In this document: one piece after another, positions 40,396-49,983 of the stretch
Position numbering within the stretch: the first letter of the stretch is position 1
Layout of the letters: every line of letters starts with the position of its first letter
The notes under the pieces: model-generated
What the model was told of the DNA's origin: nothing
Database searches by the model: none
The model's input: only the letters and a program-made list of their open reading frames with translations
Made by a program: the position numbers and the translations under genes
From: Cystobacter ferrugineus
GTDB taxonomy: Bacteria > Myxococcota > Myxococcia > Myxococcales > Myxococcaceae
Direction of reading: 5' to 3'
Assembly: GCF_001887355.1 (NCBI RefSeq)
Contig: NZ_MPIN01000005.1
Coordinates: forward strand, 490,681-554,680
Length of the DNA stretch: 64,000 nt

Positions 40396-43230
40396 ATGAG
40401 CACTCCAATCATCAAGAAGTGGCTCGCGGCGGTACTGTGCGTACTGGCCCTGGGCTCGTCGGCGGCGAGGGCCGAGCTGGATTCGTTCTACCTGGGCGAT
40501 GGGCGCGACAAGGAAAAGACGGTGAACGCCCCTGGTACCAAGGTCAACACCTATGCCCAGGTGACCGCCAACATCGCGGCCAACACCAAGGAGATCTTGG
40601 TGGGCGCCACCGTGGGTGCCGCCACGAAAATCCAGGCGGGCAATCTGATCATGGTCCTCCAGACGACGGGGATCGAGCCCACCCCCTCCTCTGATGCCAC
40701 CAGCATCGATCTCAGTGGCAAACCGGTGGGGACCTGGGAGCTGGCGCGAGTGAACAAGGTCTCGGGCTCGGATTCGGAAGCGACCTTGACCCTGACCGAG
40801 CCGCTCGTACGCGACTACAAGGCCCTGGTTACCCAGGTCATCGTGGTTCCGGAGTACACCACCGTCACGATCAAGGCCTTGAGCAGCATCGTCGCGCTCC
40901 CCTGGGATGGGAGCCGCGGAGGTGTGGTTGCCTTCTTGGCTACGGAAACTCTCACCATGGAGGGAGTCAGCAGCGAGAGTGCAAGGATCAGCGCGAGTGC
41001 GTTGGGCTTCCGAGGAGGGACGTTCGTCGCCGGTTCCTCGACCACACCCGACTGCATTGGCGGGCTCAAGGGTGAGGGGATCGCCAACACTCAATACGGC
41101 TCGACATATACCGGTCGCGGCAATGTCGCCAATAGCGGTGGTGGCGGAGACTGCGTTCGATCGGGCGGTGGTGGAGGGGCCAGCGTAGGCGCGGGCGGCG
41201 TGGGCGGTAACACCTTTGACAACCGGGCCGTCGGTGGAAAAGGCGGCGCGGCACTGTCCTTCAATGAGCCCAACCGCCTCATTTTTGGCGGTGGAGGTGG
41301 CGCGGGCCATGGATTGACAGCGGATGGCCAATCGGCTGGCCGGGGTGGAGGCATTGTCTTCGTGCGAGCCAGACAACTCACGGGCACGGGCATTTTCGAA
41401 GCGGCGGGTGGGCCTGGTGCCTTGTCCAACTCCGAGGCCGGTAGCGGTGGTGGGGCTGGAGGCACCGTCCATCTGCGCTTCGCGAGAACCGCCAATTGCT
41501 CCCAGATCGATGCGTCTGGTGGTTTGGGAGGCAGCACAAATGGCTCGAGGATCGGGCCTGGAGGTGGCGGCGGCGGTGGATATCTCTTCTTCCAATCCGC
41601 CGCTGGGGGATCTTGTGCTGCAAACAACGACAACAACGACGACAGCGTTGATGGTGCCATCGCTGGAAGCCAAAGAACCACCAGTGCGGGTTTCTATGGC
41701 GCGACGTCGGGCAGTCCGGGTCGCCATAAGGTGCTGTTGACCGGATTCGTTCAGGTGCCCCCTGAGATCAAGACGCCGACCAATGGAGCGGTGCTCAATG
41801 CTTCCCCAGCGGAAATTTCAGGAACTGCGGAGGCCAACAGCACCCTGACGCTGGTGCTCACCACGGGCACGACGAGCACGCCGTATGGCCCGATCCAGGT
41901 GCGCGCGGACGACACCTGGAGCCTCAATACCCCCACGCTGCCCGTTCTGCCGGATGGCACCTACACCGTGACGGTGAGGACAACGAACAAGAATGGCGAT
42001 ACGAGCCTCCCCGTCACCAGCACCTTCACCGTGGACACCATCGCGCCGACGGTGGCCATCACGGCCCCGGTCGATGGCCAGACAAGCAGTACGAATGTAA
42101 CGGAGGTCAGCGGGACGGCCGAGCCTGGCAGCAAGGTGACCGTGGAGGTCGGGGGCACGACGTACCGCGACATCATCGTGCCAGATTCCAGAATCTGGAC
42201 CGTCACGCTGAACTCGCCGCTGACGAATGGTGGCCCCTACACCGCCACGGCCACCGCCACGGATGCGGCCGGCAACTCCGCCACCACCACCAGCACCTTC
42301 CGCGTGGACACCTCGGCGCCTGCGGTCTCCATCTTGGCACCGGCCAATGGCCAGCCAAGCAGTACGAATGTGACGGAGGTCAGCGGAATGGCCGAGCCCG
42401 GCAGCAAGCTGACCGTGGTGGTCGAGGGCACGACGTACCCCGACGTCCCTGTGGAGAATGATGGCAGCTGGACCGTCACGCTCAACGCGCCGCTGACGCA
42501 TGGCGGCCCCTACACCGCCACCGCCACGGCCACCGACACGGCGGGCAACTCCGCCACCGCCACCAGCACATTCTCCGTCGACACCCAGGCCCCTGCGGCG
42601 CCCGTGGTGACAGGTCCCGCCAACGGCGACACCGTGACGGACACCACGCCCGTCATCACCGGTACCGCCGAGCCCAACACCACCGTCACCGTCATCATTG
42701 ATAACGTGGTGGTGGGAACCGCCCCGGTGGATGGCTCCGGCCACTGGAGCTACACGCCGTCCACGCCGCTGTCGCTGGATCAGCACAAGGTGGAGGCCCG
42801 CACTCAAGACCCGGCGGGCAACACCAGCCCTGTGTCGGAGCCCAGCACCTTCACCGTCGTCATCGACACGAACATCACCACCGGTCCCTCGGGCACCACG
42901 CCCAACCGGGGCGCGACGTTCGAGTTCGACTCCGGACAGCCGGGCGTGACGTACGAGTGCCGCCTGGATGGTGGCGAGTGGACGCCGTGCACGTCGCCCG
43001 TCACCTACGACAACCTGCCCGACGGCGAGCACACCTTCGAGGTCCGGTCCCGTGATTCCGCGGGCAATGTGGACTCGACGCCCGCCACCCGCACCTGGAC
43101 CGTGCACGTGGGAGACATCGACTTCCGCGGTGATGGTGTCGGCTGCTCGGCCTCCGGCGGGGACTCCTCGCTGGTGCTGATGGCGCTGGGCTCGGTCCTC
43201 GCGCTGGCCCGCCGCCGCCGTCAGCGCTGA
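40396..43230 (+). CDS. AgmC-like Ig-repeat surface protein with MYXO-CTERM tail
   Basis: A 944-residue exported protein. The signal peptide (LAAVLCVLALGSSAARA) is followed by ELDSFYLGDGRDKEKTVNAP, which matches the start of the AgmC adventurous gliding motility proteins of myxobacteria. A glycine-rich domain comes next (SGGGGGASVGAGGVGG), then at least four bacterial Ig-like repeats (AEPGSKVTVEVGGTTY, FTVDTIAPTVAITAPVDGQ, VSGTAEP). The C-terminus has the MYXO-CTERM signal: a Cys (GCSASG), a hydrophobic helix (SLVLMALGSVLALA) and an arginine cluster RRRRQR. It is expected to be sorted to the cell surface. A good terminator follows. Confidence 0.85.
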   Translation: MSTPIIKKWLAAVLCVLALGSSAARAELDSFYLGDGRDKEKTVNAPGTKVNTYAQVTANIAANTKEILVGATVGAATKIQAGNLIMVLQTTGIEPTPSSDATSIDLSGKPVGTWELARVNKVSGSDSEATLTLTEPLVRDYKALVTQVIVVPEYTTVTIKALSSIVALPWDGSRGGVVAFLATETLTMEGVSSESARISASALGFRGGTFVAGSSTTPDCIGGLKGEGIANTQYGSTYTGRGNVANSGGGGDCVRSGGGGGASVGAGGVGGNTFDNRAVGGKGGAALSFNEPNRLIFGGGGGAGHGLTADGQSAGRGGGIVFVRARQLTGTGIFEAAGGPGALSNSEAGSGGGAGGTVHLRFARTANCSQIDASGGLGGSTNGSRIGPGGGGGGGYLFFQSAAGGSCAANNDNNDDSVDGAIAGSQRTTSAGFYGATSGSPGRHKVLLTGFVQVPPEIKTPTNGAVLNASPAEISGTAEANSTLTLVLTTGTTSTPYGPIQVRADDTWSLNTPTLPVLPDGTYTVTVRTTNKNGDTSLPVTSTFTVDTIAPTVAITAPVDGQTSSTNVTEVSGTAEPGSKVTVEVGGTTYRDIIVPDSRIWTVTLNSPLTNGGPYTATATATDAAGNSATTTSTFRVDTSAPAVSILAPANGQPSSTNVTEVSGMAEPGSKLTVVVEGTTYPDVPVENDGSWTVTLNAPLTHGGPYTATATATDTAGNSATATSTFSVDTQAPAAPVVTGPANGDTVTDTTPVITGTAEPNTTVTVIIDNVVVGTAPVDGSGHWSYTPSTPLSLDQHKVEARTQDPAGNTSPVSEPSTFTVVIDTNITTGPSGTTPNRGATFEFDSGQPGVTYECRLDGGEWTPCTSPVTYDNLPDGEHTFEVRSRDSAGNVDSTPATRTWTVHVGDIDFRGDGVGCSASGGDSSLVLMALGSVLALARRRRQR

Positions 43231-43253
43231 GTTCCTCCCTCACGTGAGGTGAG

Positions 43254-43297
43254 CCGGGCCCCCTTCCTTCCTGGGAAGCGGGGCCCGGTCCTTTTCC
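43254..43297 (+). terminator. Rho-independent terminator after the AgmC-like gene
   Basis: A perfect 9-bp stem (CCGGGCCCC/GGGGCCCGG, 43254-43262 and 43280-43288) with a 17-base loop, followed by TCCTTTTCC. It ends the OmpA/AgmC-like operon. Confidence 0.8.
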
Positions 43298-43409
43298 GGC
43301 TCCCCGCCGGGCCGTCACGGGGTCATCACGCCCCCCGCGCTACATGCTTACCCCGAGGCGGAACCTCGCCCGGCGGGCTCCTCCCGCCCATACCCACAGT
43401 GAGGAACAC

Positions 43410-44579
43410 ATGATGAATGCCGAGTCGAAGCAGGTGCTGGACGCCGCGCGGGAGCTGGCTCCGGTGGTGGGCTCCCGGGCGGCGGACATCGAGGCGGGGC
43501 GCCGGCTGCCGTTGGAGCTGCTCGGCCAGCTCAAACAGGCGGGTTTCTTCCGGATGTTCGTCCCCCGGAGCCATGGAGGCCTCGAGGTGGACCTGCGCAC
43601 CGGCATGCAGGTCCTGGAGACCCTGGCCCGAGCGGATGGCGCCACCGGGTGGACGACGATGATCGGCTCGGAGAGCCCCCACCTCTTCTCGTTCCTGTCA
43701 CGGGAGCGCTTCGATGCCATCTACTCGGGCGGGCCGGACGTCATCATGGCCGGCGGCTTCAACGCCCAGGGCCAGGCGGAGGTGGAACCGGGTGGCTACC
43801 GCGTCACCGGCCGGTGGGGCTTCGCCAGCGGTTGCCAGCACGCGGACTGGCTGCTCGGCAACTGCGTCGTCCTGCGCGAGGGCAAGCCGCTCCCGGGCCC
43901 CACCGAGGGCATGCCCCGGACGCGGGCCATGCTCCTGCGGCCCCAGGAGGTGCGCATCCTCGACACCTGGAACGTGCTTGGCCTGAGGGGCACGGGCAGC
44001 CACGACATCGAGATGGAGGGCGCCTTCTGCCCCGAGGAGAACTCCCTCGACATCTTCTCCGGCACGTCCCACCTGCCGGGCCCGGGGTTCGTCGCGCCCC
44101 TGCTGCACTTCGCGCTGCACATGGCGGCGGTGTCGTTGGGCATCGCCCAGGGCGCGCTGGAGGATCTGGTGACGATCGTCGGGACCGGCAAGCGGCGGAT
44201 GTACGCCCGCGTGTCCCTCTCCGAGTCCCCCGTCTTCCAACTCCAGCTCGGCCGCGCCGACACGCGCGTGCGGGCCACCCGGGCGTTGCTGCGCGACCTC
44301 TCCGAGGAGCTCTGGGCCGCGTGCACGAACGACCCCGCGGCCATTCCGGCCGTGGCGCCGCGAGTCTCGGCGGCCCTGGCCTGGGTGACGGAGACGGCGG
44401 TCGAGGTCGTAGGCGCGTGCTACCAGGCGGCGGGCGCCAGCGCGCTCAAGGACGGCTCGAGCCTGCAGCGGCGCTTCCGGGACCTGCACACCTTCCGGCA
44501 GCACGCGGCCGCGGCGGAAGGCTGGTTGGGCCAGGCCGGGGCCGCCCTGCTCGGGCAGCCCACGGGCTTCTGGACCTGA
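43410..44579 (+). CDS. Acyl-CoA dehydrogenase-like flavin enzyme (HsaA/flavin monooxygenase type)
   Basis: A 389-residue protein of the acyl-CoA dehydrogenase fold. GFFRMFVPRSHGGLEVD, LARADGATGWTTMIGSE and GRWGFASGCQHADWLLGN match the group related to HsaA and to flavin-dependent hydroxylases, rather than true acyl-CoA dehydrogenases, whose catalytic Glu is not seen. The C-terminal part is a four-helix bundle (AAALAWVTETAVEVVGACYQ). It would use reduced FMN or FAD from a partner reductase. Substrate unknown. GAGGAA lies before the ATG. It converges with the Slt gene with a 21-base gap. Confidence 0.85.
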   Translation: MMNAESKQVLDAARELAPVVGSRAADIEAGRRLPLELLGQLKQAGFFRMFVPRSHGGLEVDLRTGMQVLETLARADGATGWTTMIGSESPHLFSFLSRERFDAIYSGGPDVIMAGGFNAQGQAEVEPGGYRVTGRWGFASGCQHADWLLGNCVVLREGKPLPGPTEGMPRTRAMLLRPQEVRILDTWNVLGLRGTGSHDIEMEGAFCPEENSLDIFSGTSHLPGPGFVAPLLHFALHMAAVSLGIAQGALEDLVTIVGTGKRRMYARVSLSESPVFQLQLGRADTRVRATRALLRDLSEELWAACTNDPAAIPAVAPRVSAALAWVTETAVEVVGACYQAAGASALKDGSSLQRRFRDLHTFRQHAAAAEGWLGQAGAALLGQPTGFWT

Positions 44580-44600
44580 GCGGCCGGGGCCGCCCGCTCG

Positions 44601-47006
44601 CTACTTGGAAGCCTGGAGCAGGGGCGCCTTGGTGGGGCGCCCGTAGAGGAGCTGGTAGGTGTTGAACGAGCGCAGCACGCGCTTGATGTAGCCGCGCGTC
44701 TCGGCGATGGGAACCTCCTCCACCCACGCGTCCAGCGGCATGCCCGGACGATCCGCGCGCCACTTGTCCACCGCCAGGGGGCCGGCGTTGTAGCTGCCCA
44801 CCGCGAACGGCGTCTGGCCGGGGAAGCGCTTGAGGAGCGAGCCCAGGTAGTGCGCGCCCAGGCGGATGTTGAGCTCCGGCTCCAGGAGCGCCTGCGTCGA
44901 GGGGGCCCTGAGCTTGAGCTGCCGCGCCACCGCCTTGGCCGTGGAGGGCATGAGCTGGGTGAGGCCGAGCGCCCCCGCCCACGAGAGCGCCTTGGGATCC
45001 AACGCGCTCTCCTCGCGCATCAGGGCCTGCAGCAGGTCCGGCTCCACGCCCGCCGCGGCGGTGTGCTTCTCGATGAGGTCGCGGAAGGCGTTGGGATAGG
45101 CCACCTCCCACAACGGGCGCGTCTGGGGAGTGATGGGTCCGCTCAAGTCCCGGCGCAGGGCGATGCGCGCCACCGCGTGGGCCCCGCGCTCGTCCCCGGA
45201 CAGCGCCAGCAGGTGCACGAGCAGCCGGATGTTCTCGGCCGGAAGGTTCACGCGGTTGATGGCGAGCAGCTCCGAGGACACCGCCTCGGGGAAGCCCAGG
45301 CGCAACAGCTCCACCGCGGCGAGGAAGTGCGGATCCTTCTCCATGACGCCCGCGTGCAGGGGCCAGGGCTCGCGCCGCTCCTGCTGGGAGAAGTCGAGCT
45401 GGGGCAGGAGGCGCCGCGCGCGCTCTGGATCCAATGTGCCCAGCACCGTGCGCGCCATCAGCCCGTAGTAGGTGGCCGGGTGCTCCAGCGCGAGCGACTC
45501 GAAGAGCGCCGCGGCCTGCTCGGGCTGCTTGCGCTCCTGCAGCGTGCGCGCCCGCCAGTAGCGCGCGCGCTCCACGTCGTTCGTCTCGTCCGCCTCGGCG
45601 AAGCGCTTCTCGATCTCCTCGAGGATGGGGATGCCCCCGTCGGCGGCCTTGCGCTCGCGAGCAATCCAGTAGTCCTTGAAGAGCGCCTCGCCCAGGTAGT
45701 CGCCCTGGGGGTAGAGCATCGCCAGCGTCTTGAGGCGCTCGGAGGCGCGCTCCGGCCGCCCCGTCTTCACGTACAGGTCCGCGGCGAAGAAGAGCGCGTC
45801 ATCGGCGAAGGAGTGCTCGGGGAAGTCGCGGGCGAGCCGCTCATACGTCTCGGGGCCGCGCACCTGATCCACGATGGAGCGCGAGGAGCCGAGCACGTAG
45901 AGCACGCGCGGCAGCAGCTCACGGTCCTGGCACTTGTCGGCCACGGGGGTGAGCGCGGCGATGGCGGCGGTGTGCTGGCGCTCCTTGCGCAGGGCCTTGC
46001 CGTAGGCGAAGTGGGCGCGGCAGGCGAGCGCGTCGGGCAGCACGAGCTTGGGCAAGAGGGGCTGGAGCAGCTCCAACCCCTGGCGGTTGCGGTGCAGCTC
46101 GATGAGCTGCTCGGCGCGCACGACCTTCATCTCCAGGGGGGGCTGCTGGCCCTTGAGCCGCGCCTGGGCGACCTGCGCCAGGGGGGTGAGGGGGTGGCGG
46201 GCCCACAGGCGCCAGAGGAAGTCGCGCTCGCGCGCCTTGTCCTTCAGGTCCACGGCGAGGTCGGCGCTGGCCAGCAGGGCCTCGGCGGCGACGTTGCGGC
46301 CCCAGGCGGGGGCGACGAGGTTGGCCAGGGGCGCGAGCGCGGTGATGGCGCCCTCGGCGTCCTTCGTCTTGCGCAGCACGCGGCCGAGCCCCAGGCGGGC
46401 ATCGGCGTAGAGCCGGGACGACTCGGGCACCTGGGAGAACATCTCGGCGGCCTCGGGGAAGCGGCCGAGGGCCTCCAGGGCGACCCCGGCGTGGGTGAGG
46501 CAGCGGTCGCGCAGCGCGGGGTAGTCCGCGGCCAGGGCGCGCATCTCCTCGGCGGCACGCGCGTGGTCCCCGGCGCGCACGGCGCTCAAGGCCCGCAGGT
46601 AGCGCACGGGCGGAGCCTGGCCCTCCTTCTCGAGCAGCTCGCGGGTGCGGGTGTACTGGCCCAGGTCGAAGGCCGCCTTGGCCTGCTGGAGCGTGCCCTG
46701 GGCGAAGTACGGGGAGAGGTCCTCCAGGCCGTAGGCGCGGCCGAGGGAGACGGGAGGAGCCAGGGGCGGCGCCGGAGGCGGCTCACCCGGGAAGGCCGGG
46801 TTGAAGACCTGCATGTACCCCGGGGGCACGAGGGACTTCTCCGCATCCGGGGGCGGCGAGAACTGGGCCTCGGGAGGCGCGTTGCCGGTGAGCGACCGGG
46901 GAGGCGCGGCCGGCTCCTGGGAGGCGGACTCCGGGGGCGGAGCCGCCTGGGTGAAGGCCAGAGAGGTGGCGGCGGCGACGGCGAACAGCGGCAGGAAGGC
47001 TTTCAT
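44601..47006 (-). CDS. Soluble lytic transglycosylase, Slt-type with TPR-rich N-terminus
   Basis: A protein of about 801 residues. The signal peptide (LPLFAVAAATSLAFTQA) places it in the periplasm. The first 120 residues are Pro-rich. The middle is a superhelix of TPR-like helices (YFAQGTLQQAKAAFDLGQYT, RYLRALSAVRAGDHARAAEE). The C-terminal SLT domain has the catalytic Glu in LLQALMREESALDPKALSWA, then GLTQLMPSTA and FAVGSYNAGP. It cleaves peptidoglycan between MurNAc and GlcNAc. The start at 47006 lacks a good ribosome site, but the signal peptide begins there. It is divergent from the histidine kinase gene. Confidence 0.92.
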   Translation of the reverse strand: MKAFLPLFAVAAATSLAFTQAAPPPESASQEPAAPPRSLTGNAPPEAQFSPPPDAEKSLVPPGYMQVFNPAFPGEPPPAPPLAPPVSLGRAYGLEDLSPYFAQGTLQQAKAAFDLGQYTRTRELLEKEGQAPPVRYLRALSAVRAGDHARAAEEMRALAADYPALRDRCLTHAGVALEALGRFPEAAEMFSQVPESSRLYADARLGLGRVLRKTKDAEGAITALAPLANLVAPAWGRNVAAEALLASADLAVDLKDKARERDFLWRLWARHPLTPLAQVAQARLKGQQPPLEMKVVRAEQLIELHRNRQGLELLQPLLPKLVLPDALACRAHFAYGKALRKERQHTAAIAALTPVADKCQDRELLPRVLYVLGSSRSIVDQVRGPETYERLARDFPEHSFADDALFFAADLYVKTGRPERASERLKTLAMLYPQGDYLGEALFKDYWIARERKAADGGIPILEEIEKRFAEADETNDVERARYWRARTLQERKQPEQAAALFESLALEHPATYYGLMARTVLGTLDPERARRLLPQLDFSQQERREPWPLHAGVMEKDPHFLAAVELLRLGFPEAVSSELLAINRVNLPAENIRLLVHLLALSGDERGAHAVARIALRRDLSGPITPQTRPLWEVAYPNAFRDLIEKHTAAAGVEPDLLQALMREESALDPKALSWAGALGLTQLMPSTAKAVARQLKLRAPSTQALLEPELNIRLGAHYLGSLLKRFPGQTPFAVGSYNAGPLAVDKWRADRPGMPLDAWVEEVPIAETRGYIKRVLRSFNTYQLLYGRPTKAPLLQASK

Positions 47007-47110
47007 ACGGGGGAGGCGCTCGGGAGAGGGACCGGGGCGGCACCAGGAGACACAGGGAAGCAGGGGAAAAATTTCCGGAACGGCATGAAGGTTAGACTCT
47101 CCACCCGACC

Positions 47111-49354
47111 ATGGACATCCGGACACAGAGCGCGCTTCTCGCATCCATCATCGGCCTGGCGCTTGGCGTCTCCATGTTGTTGAGAGCCGCACGTCCGCGG
47201 GTGCTCACGCTCTACTCCGTCTTCGCGTTGACATTGGGGGGGTACTACCTCTCCACCTTCATCCATGACTTCTTCGCCACGGGCAACTACCCGTGGGTGA
47301 CGCGGGTGGCGGTGGGTGCCACCATCCTACTGGCTTCGCTCATTCCTGGCGCGGCCGTCGCCTTCTTCCTCGAGTTCCTCGGCGTCAGCCAGGGCACCCA
47401 CCTGCTGGGCAGGCGGCTCTCCTTCCTCTCGGCCGTGTTCGGGCTGATGGTGGCGGTGTCGCCCCTGGCCCAGAAGGAGTGGGCGCGGATCGTCGTGGGC
47501 ACGTGGGTGCTCGGCGCGCTGCTGGCCTCGGTGTCGTTGCTGCTGCGACGAGTGCGCACCACCGATTCACGCATCGAGCGGCTGCGGCTGACGTACCTGG
47601 CCATTGGCGCCGGGGCGGCCATCCTCTTCAGCGTGTTGGATCAGCTCGAGCGCTACGGGCTGCCCTTCCCCACCCCGCTGGGGCCCGTCTTCACCACGCT
47701 CTACCTCTTCTTCCTCGCGCAGACGCTGTTGCGGCTGCGGCTGATGGATCTGCACGAGCTGCTGGCGAAGATCGTCTCGCAGACGTTGCTCGCCTCCATC
47801 CTGGCGGTGGTCTTCACGCTGCTGACGATGTGGGTGGACAAGAACAACACCTCGCTCTTCATCTTCAACACGGTGGTGGCGACGTTCGTGCTGCTCATCC
47901 TCCTGGAGCCCCTGCGGGCCAAGGTGGAGGAGCGTGTGGTGGCGGTCTTCTTCCGCGAGCGCTTCGAGCTTCTGCGGGTGCTCGGCAGCACGCGGGCGCG
48001 CATGGCGGGCGTCATCGAGATCTCCGAGCTGGCGCGGCTGGTGCTCGACGCGCTGCACGAGTCGGGGCGCATCACGCACGCGTCGCTGTACCTGATGGCC
48101 GAGGACCGGCCCGGCTACCGGCTGTTGGACGCGCGGGGGCCGGCGCCGGTGTCGTTCCTGGACACGGGGGCGGCGCGCGGGGTGCTGTTCGCGGTGGCGT
48201 CGGGGCAGAAGGCGGTGCTGCTGGAGAACGTGGAGCGGCGCATCGCGGTGATGAGGCAGCAGGCGGTGGAGGGCAAGCGCTTCCGGGACGAGCTCAAGCG
48301 GCTGCACGACACGCGCGCGGCGCTGGTGCAGATGAAGGCGGGCATCACCGTGCCGCTCTTGGGCAATGACCGGGTCATCGGCTTCCTCAACCTGTGGGAC
48401 GAGCGGGTGCCGGAAGCGTACGCCTCGGATGAGATCGCGCTGATGCTGGAGGTGGCCGAGCGGCTGGCGACGGCGCTGGAGAACTCCAAGCTGTACGAGA
48501 CCATCCGCGAGCGGGACCGCCTGGCGGCGCTGGGAGAGATGGCGGCGGGCCTGGCGCATGAAATCCGCAATCCGCTGGGGGCCATCAAGGGCGCGGCGCA
48601 GTGTCTGGATCCGCGGCGGCTGCCGGGCGAGGAAGGCGAGTTCCTGGAGGTGATCGTCGAGGAGGTCAACCGGCTCAACGGGGTGGTGTCGGCGTTCCTC
48701 GACTACGCGAGGCCGCTGAAGCAGACGTTCGGGCCCACGGACCTGAACGAGGTGGTGACGCGCACGGTGCGGCTCATCCACAACGAGCTGCCGGCGGGGC
48801 TTGAGCTGAAGGTGGAGCAGGAGGAGAACCTGCCGCGGGTGGAGGCGGACGCGGAGCAGCTCAAGCAGGTGCTCATCAACCTGGTGCAGAACGCGATGCA
48901 GGCGCTGGGCGGGGGGCCGGGAGGAGTGATCACGATGAAGACGGTGCGGCCGGACCGCTTCAACGACTTCCGGCACGCGGGGGACTCGTTCGTGGAGCTG
49001 CACGTGTCGGACACGGGCCCGGGGATTCCGCCCGAGCAGCACCAGAGCATCTTCGTGCCCTTCTACACGACGAAGCAGAAGGGAACGGGGCTGGGGCTGG
49101 CGATTTCGCAGCGCATCGTGAAGAACCACGGGGGGACGCTGTCGGTGCGCAGCAAGCCGGGCGAGGGCGCCACGTTCATCATCCGCCTGCCCGCGCCGCC
49201 CCCCGAGCCCACCCAGTCCCATGACTCGGGGCTCGCGAACGAGCCGTCCTTTCCCAACGGGAGGCTCGCCGAGACTCCACCGCCGGACGGCACGACGCCC
49301 CCACCCCGCCACGAGCGCAAGTCCAGGCGCGAGAAGAAGCGCCGGGCGAGCTGA
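47111..49354 (+). CDS. Membrane sensor histidine kinase with GAF domain
   Basis: A 747-residue protein. Seven or so transmembrane helices occupy residues 1-280. A GAF-like domain (about 290-455) ends in YASDEIALMLEVAERLATAL. The HisKA domain has H483 in AAGLAHEIRNPLGAIKGAA, and the HATPase domain shows N-box LVQNAMQAL and G-box DTGPGIPPEQ. The tail is basic and Pro-rich. It autophosphorylates and passes phosphate to a response regulator not found here. A 101-bp stretch of this gene is duplicated at 57751-57852. The response regulator could not be seen in the window. Confidence 0.9.
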   Translation: MDIRTQSALLASIIGLALGVSMLLRAARPRVLTLYSVFALTLGGYYLSTFIHDFFATGNYPWVTRVAVGATILLASLIPGAAVAFFLEFLGVSQGTHLLGRRLSFLSAVFGLMVAVSPLAQKEWARIVVGTWVLGALLASVSLLLRRVRTTDSRIERLRLTYLAIGAGAAILFSVLDQLERYGLPFPTPLGPVFTTLYLFFLAQTLLRLRLMDLHELLAKIVSQTLLASILAVVFTLLTMWVDKNNTSLFIFNTVVATFVLLILLEPLRAKVEERVVAVFFRERFELLRVLGSTRARMAGVIEISELARLVLDALHESGRITHASLYLMAEDRPGYRLLDARGPAPVSFLDTGAARGVLFAVASGQKAVLLENVERRIAVMRQQAVEGKRFRDELKRLHDTRAALVQMKAGITVPLLGNDRVIGFLNLWDERVPEAYASDEIALMLEVAERLATALENSKLYETIRERDRLAALGEMAAGLAHEIRNPLGAIKGAAQCLDPRRLPGEEGEFLEVIVEEVNRLNGVVSAFLDYARPLKQTFGPTDLNEVVTRTVRLIHNELPAGLELKVEQEENLPRVEADAEQLKQVLINLVQNAMQALGGGPGGVITMKTVRPDRFNDFRHAGDSFVELHVSDTGPGIPPEQHQSIFVPFYTTKQKGTGLGLAISQRIVKNHGGTLSVRSKPGEGATFIIRLPAPPPEPTQSHDSGLANEPSFPNGRLAETPPPDGTTPPPRHERKSRREKKRRAS

Positions 49355-49983
49355 GACGTGGGGGTGAAAGCCAGCAGCGTGGTTCTCCACGACGAGAACT
49401 CGGGAAACCAAGCGGGCCCTCGTGAGGTTCGCGCCCACGTTCTCGGTGAGTGGAGCGGGGCTGGGTCAGCACCTGGAGGCGGCGGAAAGCGAAGCCGCTG
49501 GGGGCGGATTCGCCTCCACTCGGGACCAGAGGCACAGCTCCTTTTCCCCTCTGAAAATGGGGCGCCCGTCTGTCCGGACGAGTTCAGGTGCGTCCGTTCG
49601 ACTTGGTCCCTTTTTGGTCCCCTTTACGCTGTTGCTGGACGAATGCCGTAAAACCCGACGTAAAACAACTCTACTGCCAGTAACCATTTATACTACAAAG
49701 AAGACATGGAAGAGGGTTCAACATGTCGGAGTGTATGGTCCAAGGAGGACTGCTGAAGGGAGCAACCGGACTATGCGTCAGGCCGATGGACAGGCTGTGC
49801 AGCCGTCGGCCCCTGCGATAAGGGGCCGCAGGGGCGTGGGCTTGTAAGCCAGCGCGATTGATCAAGGCTTAACATCACACGAACTGTGGTTCGACCGGAG
49901 CAAATTGGCCTCCGGTACTCATGTTCCTGGTGGCAGCGCGGCAGGCGCCCTATCAGTATGGGTGAATTGGATGAGCAGGATCA
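49355..49983. other. Low-GC junction region with no clear gene
   Basis: About 630 bases between the histidine kinase and the accessory zone. The second half (from about 49650) is AT-richer. An 8-bp perfect hairpin (CGGCCCCT/AGGGGCCG, 49807-49828) and a TTGGTCCC direct repeat near 49600 are visible. No integrase or tRNA was identified, so its nature as an island boundary is unproven. Confidence 0.45.

Noticed and set aside
38425..41727. An 1100-codon minus-strand frame under ompA and the AgmC-like gene
   Set aside because: Shadow; the plus strand has clear OmpA and AgmC domains.
49355..49983. Integrase/att site at the island edge
   Set aside because: No tyrosine or serine recombinase motif and no tRNA 3' end could be found; direct repeats are too short.
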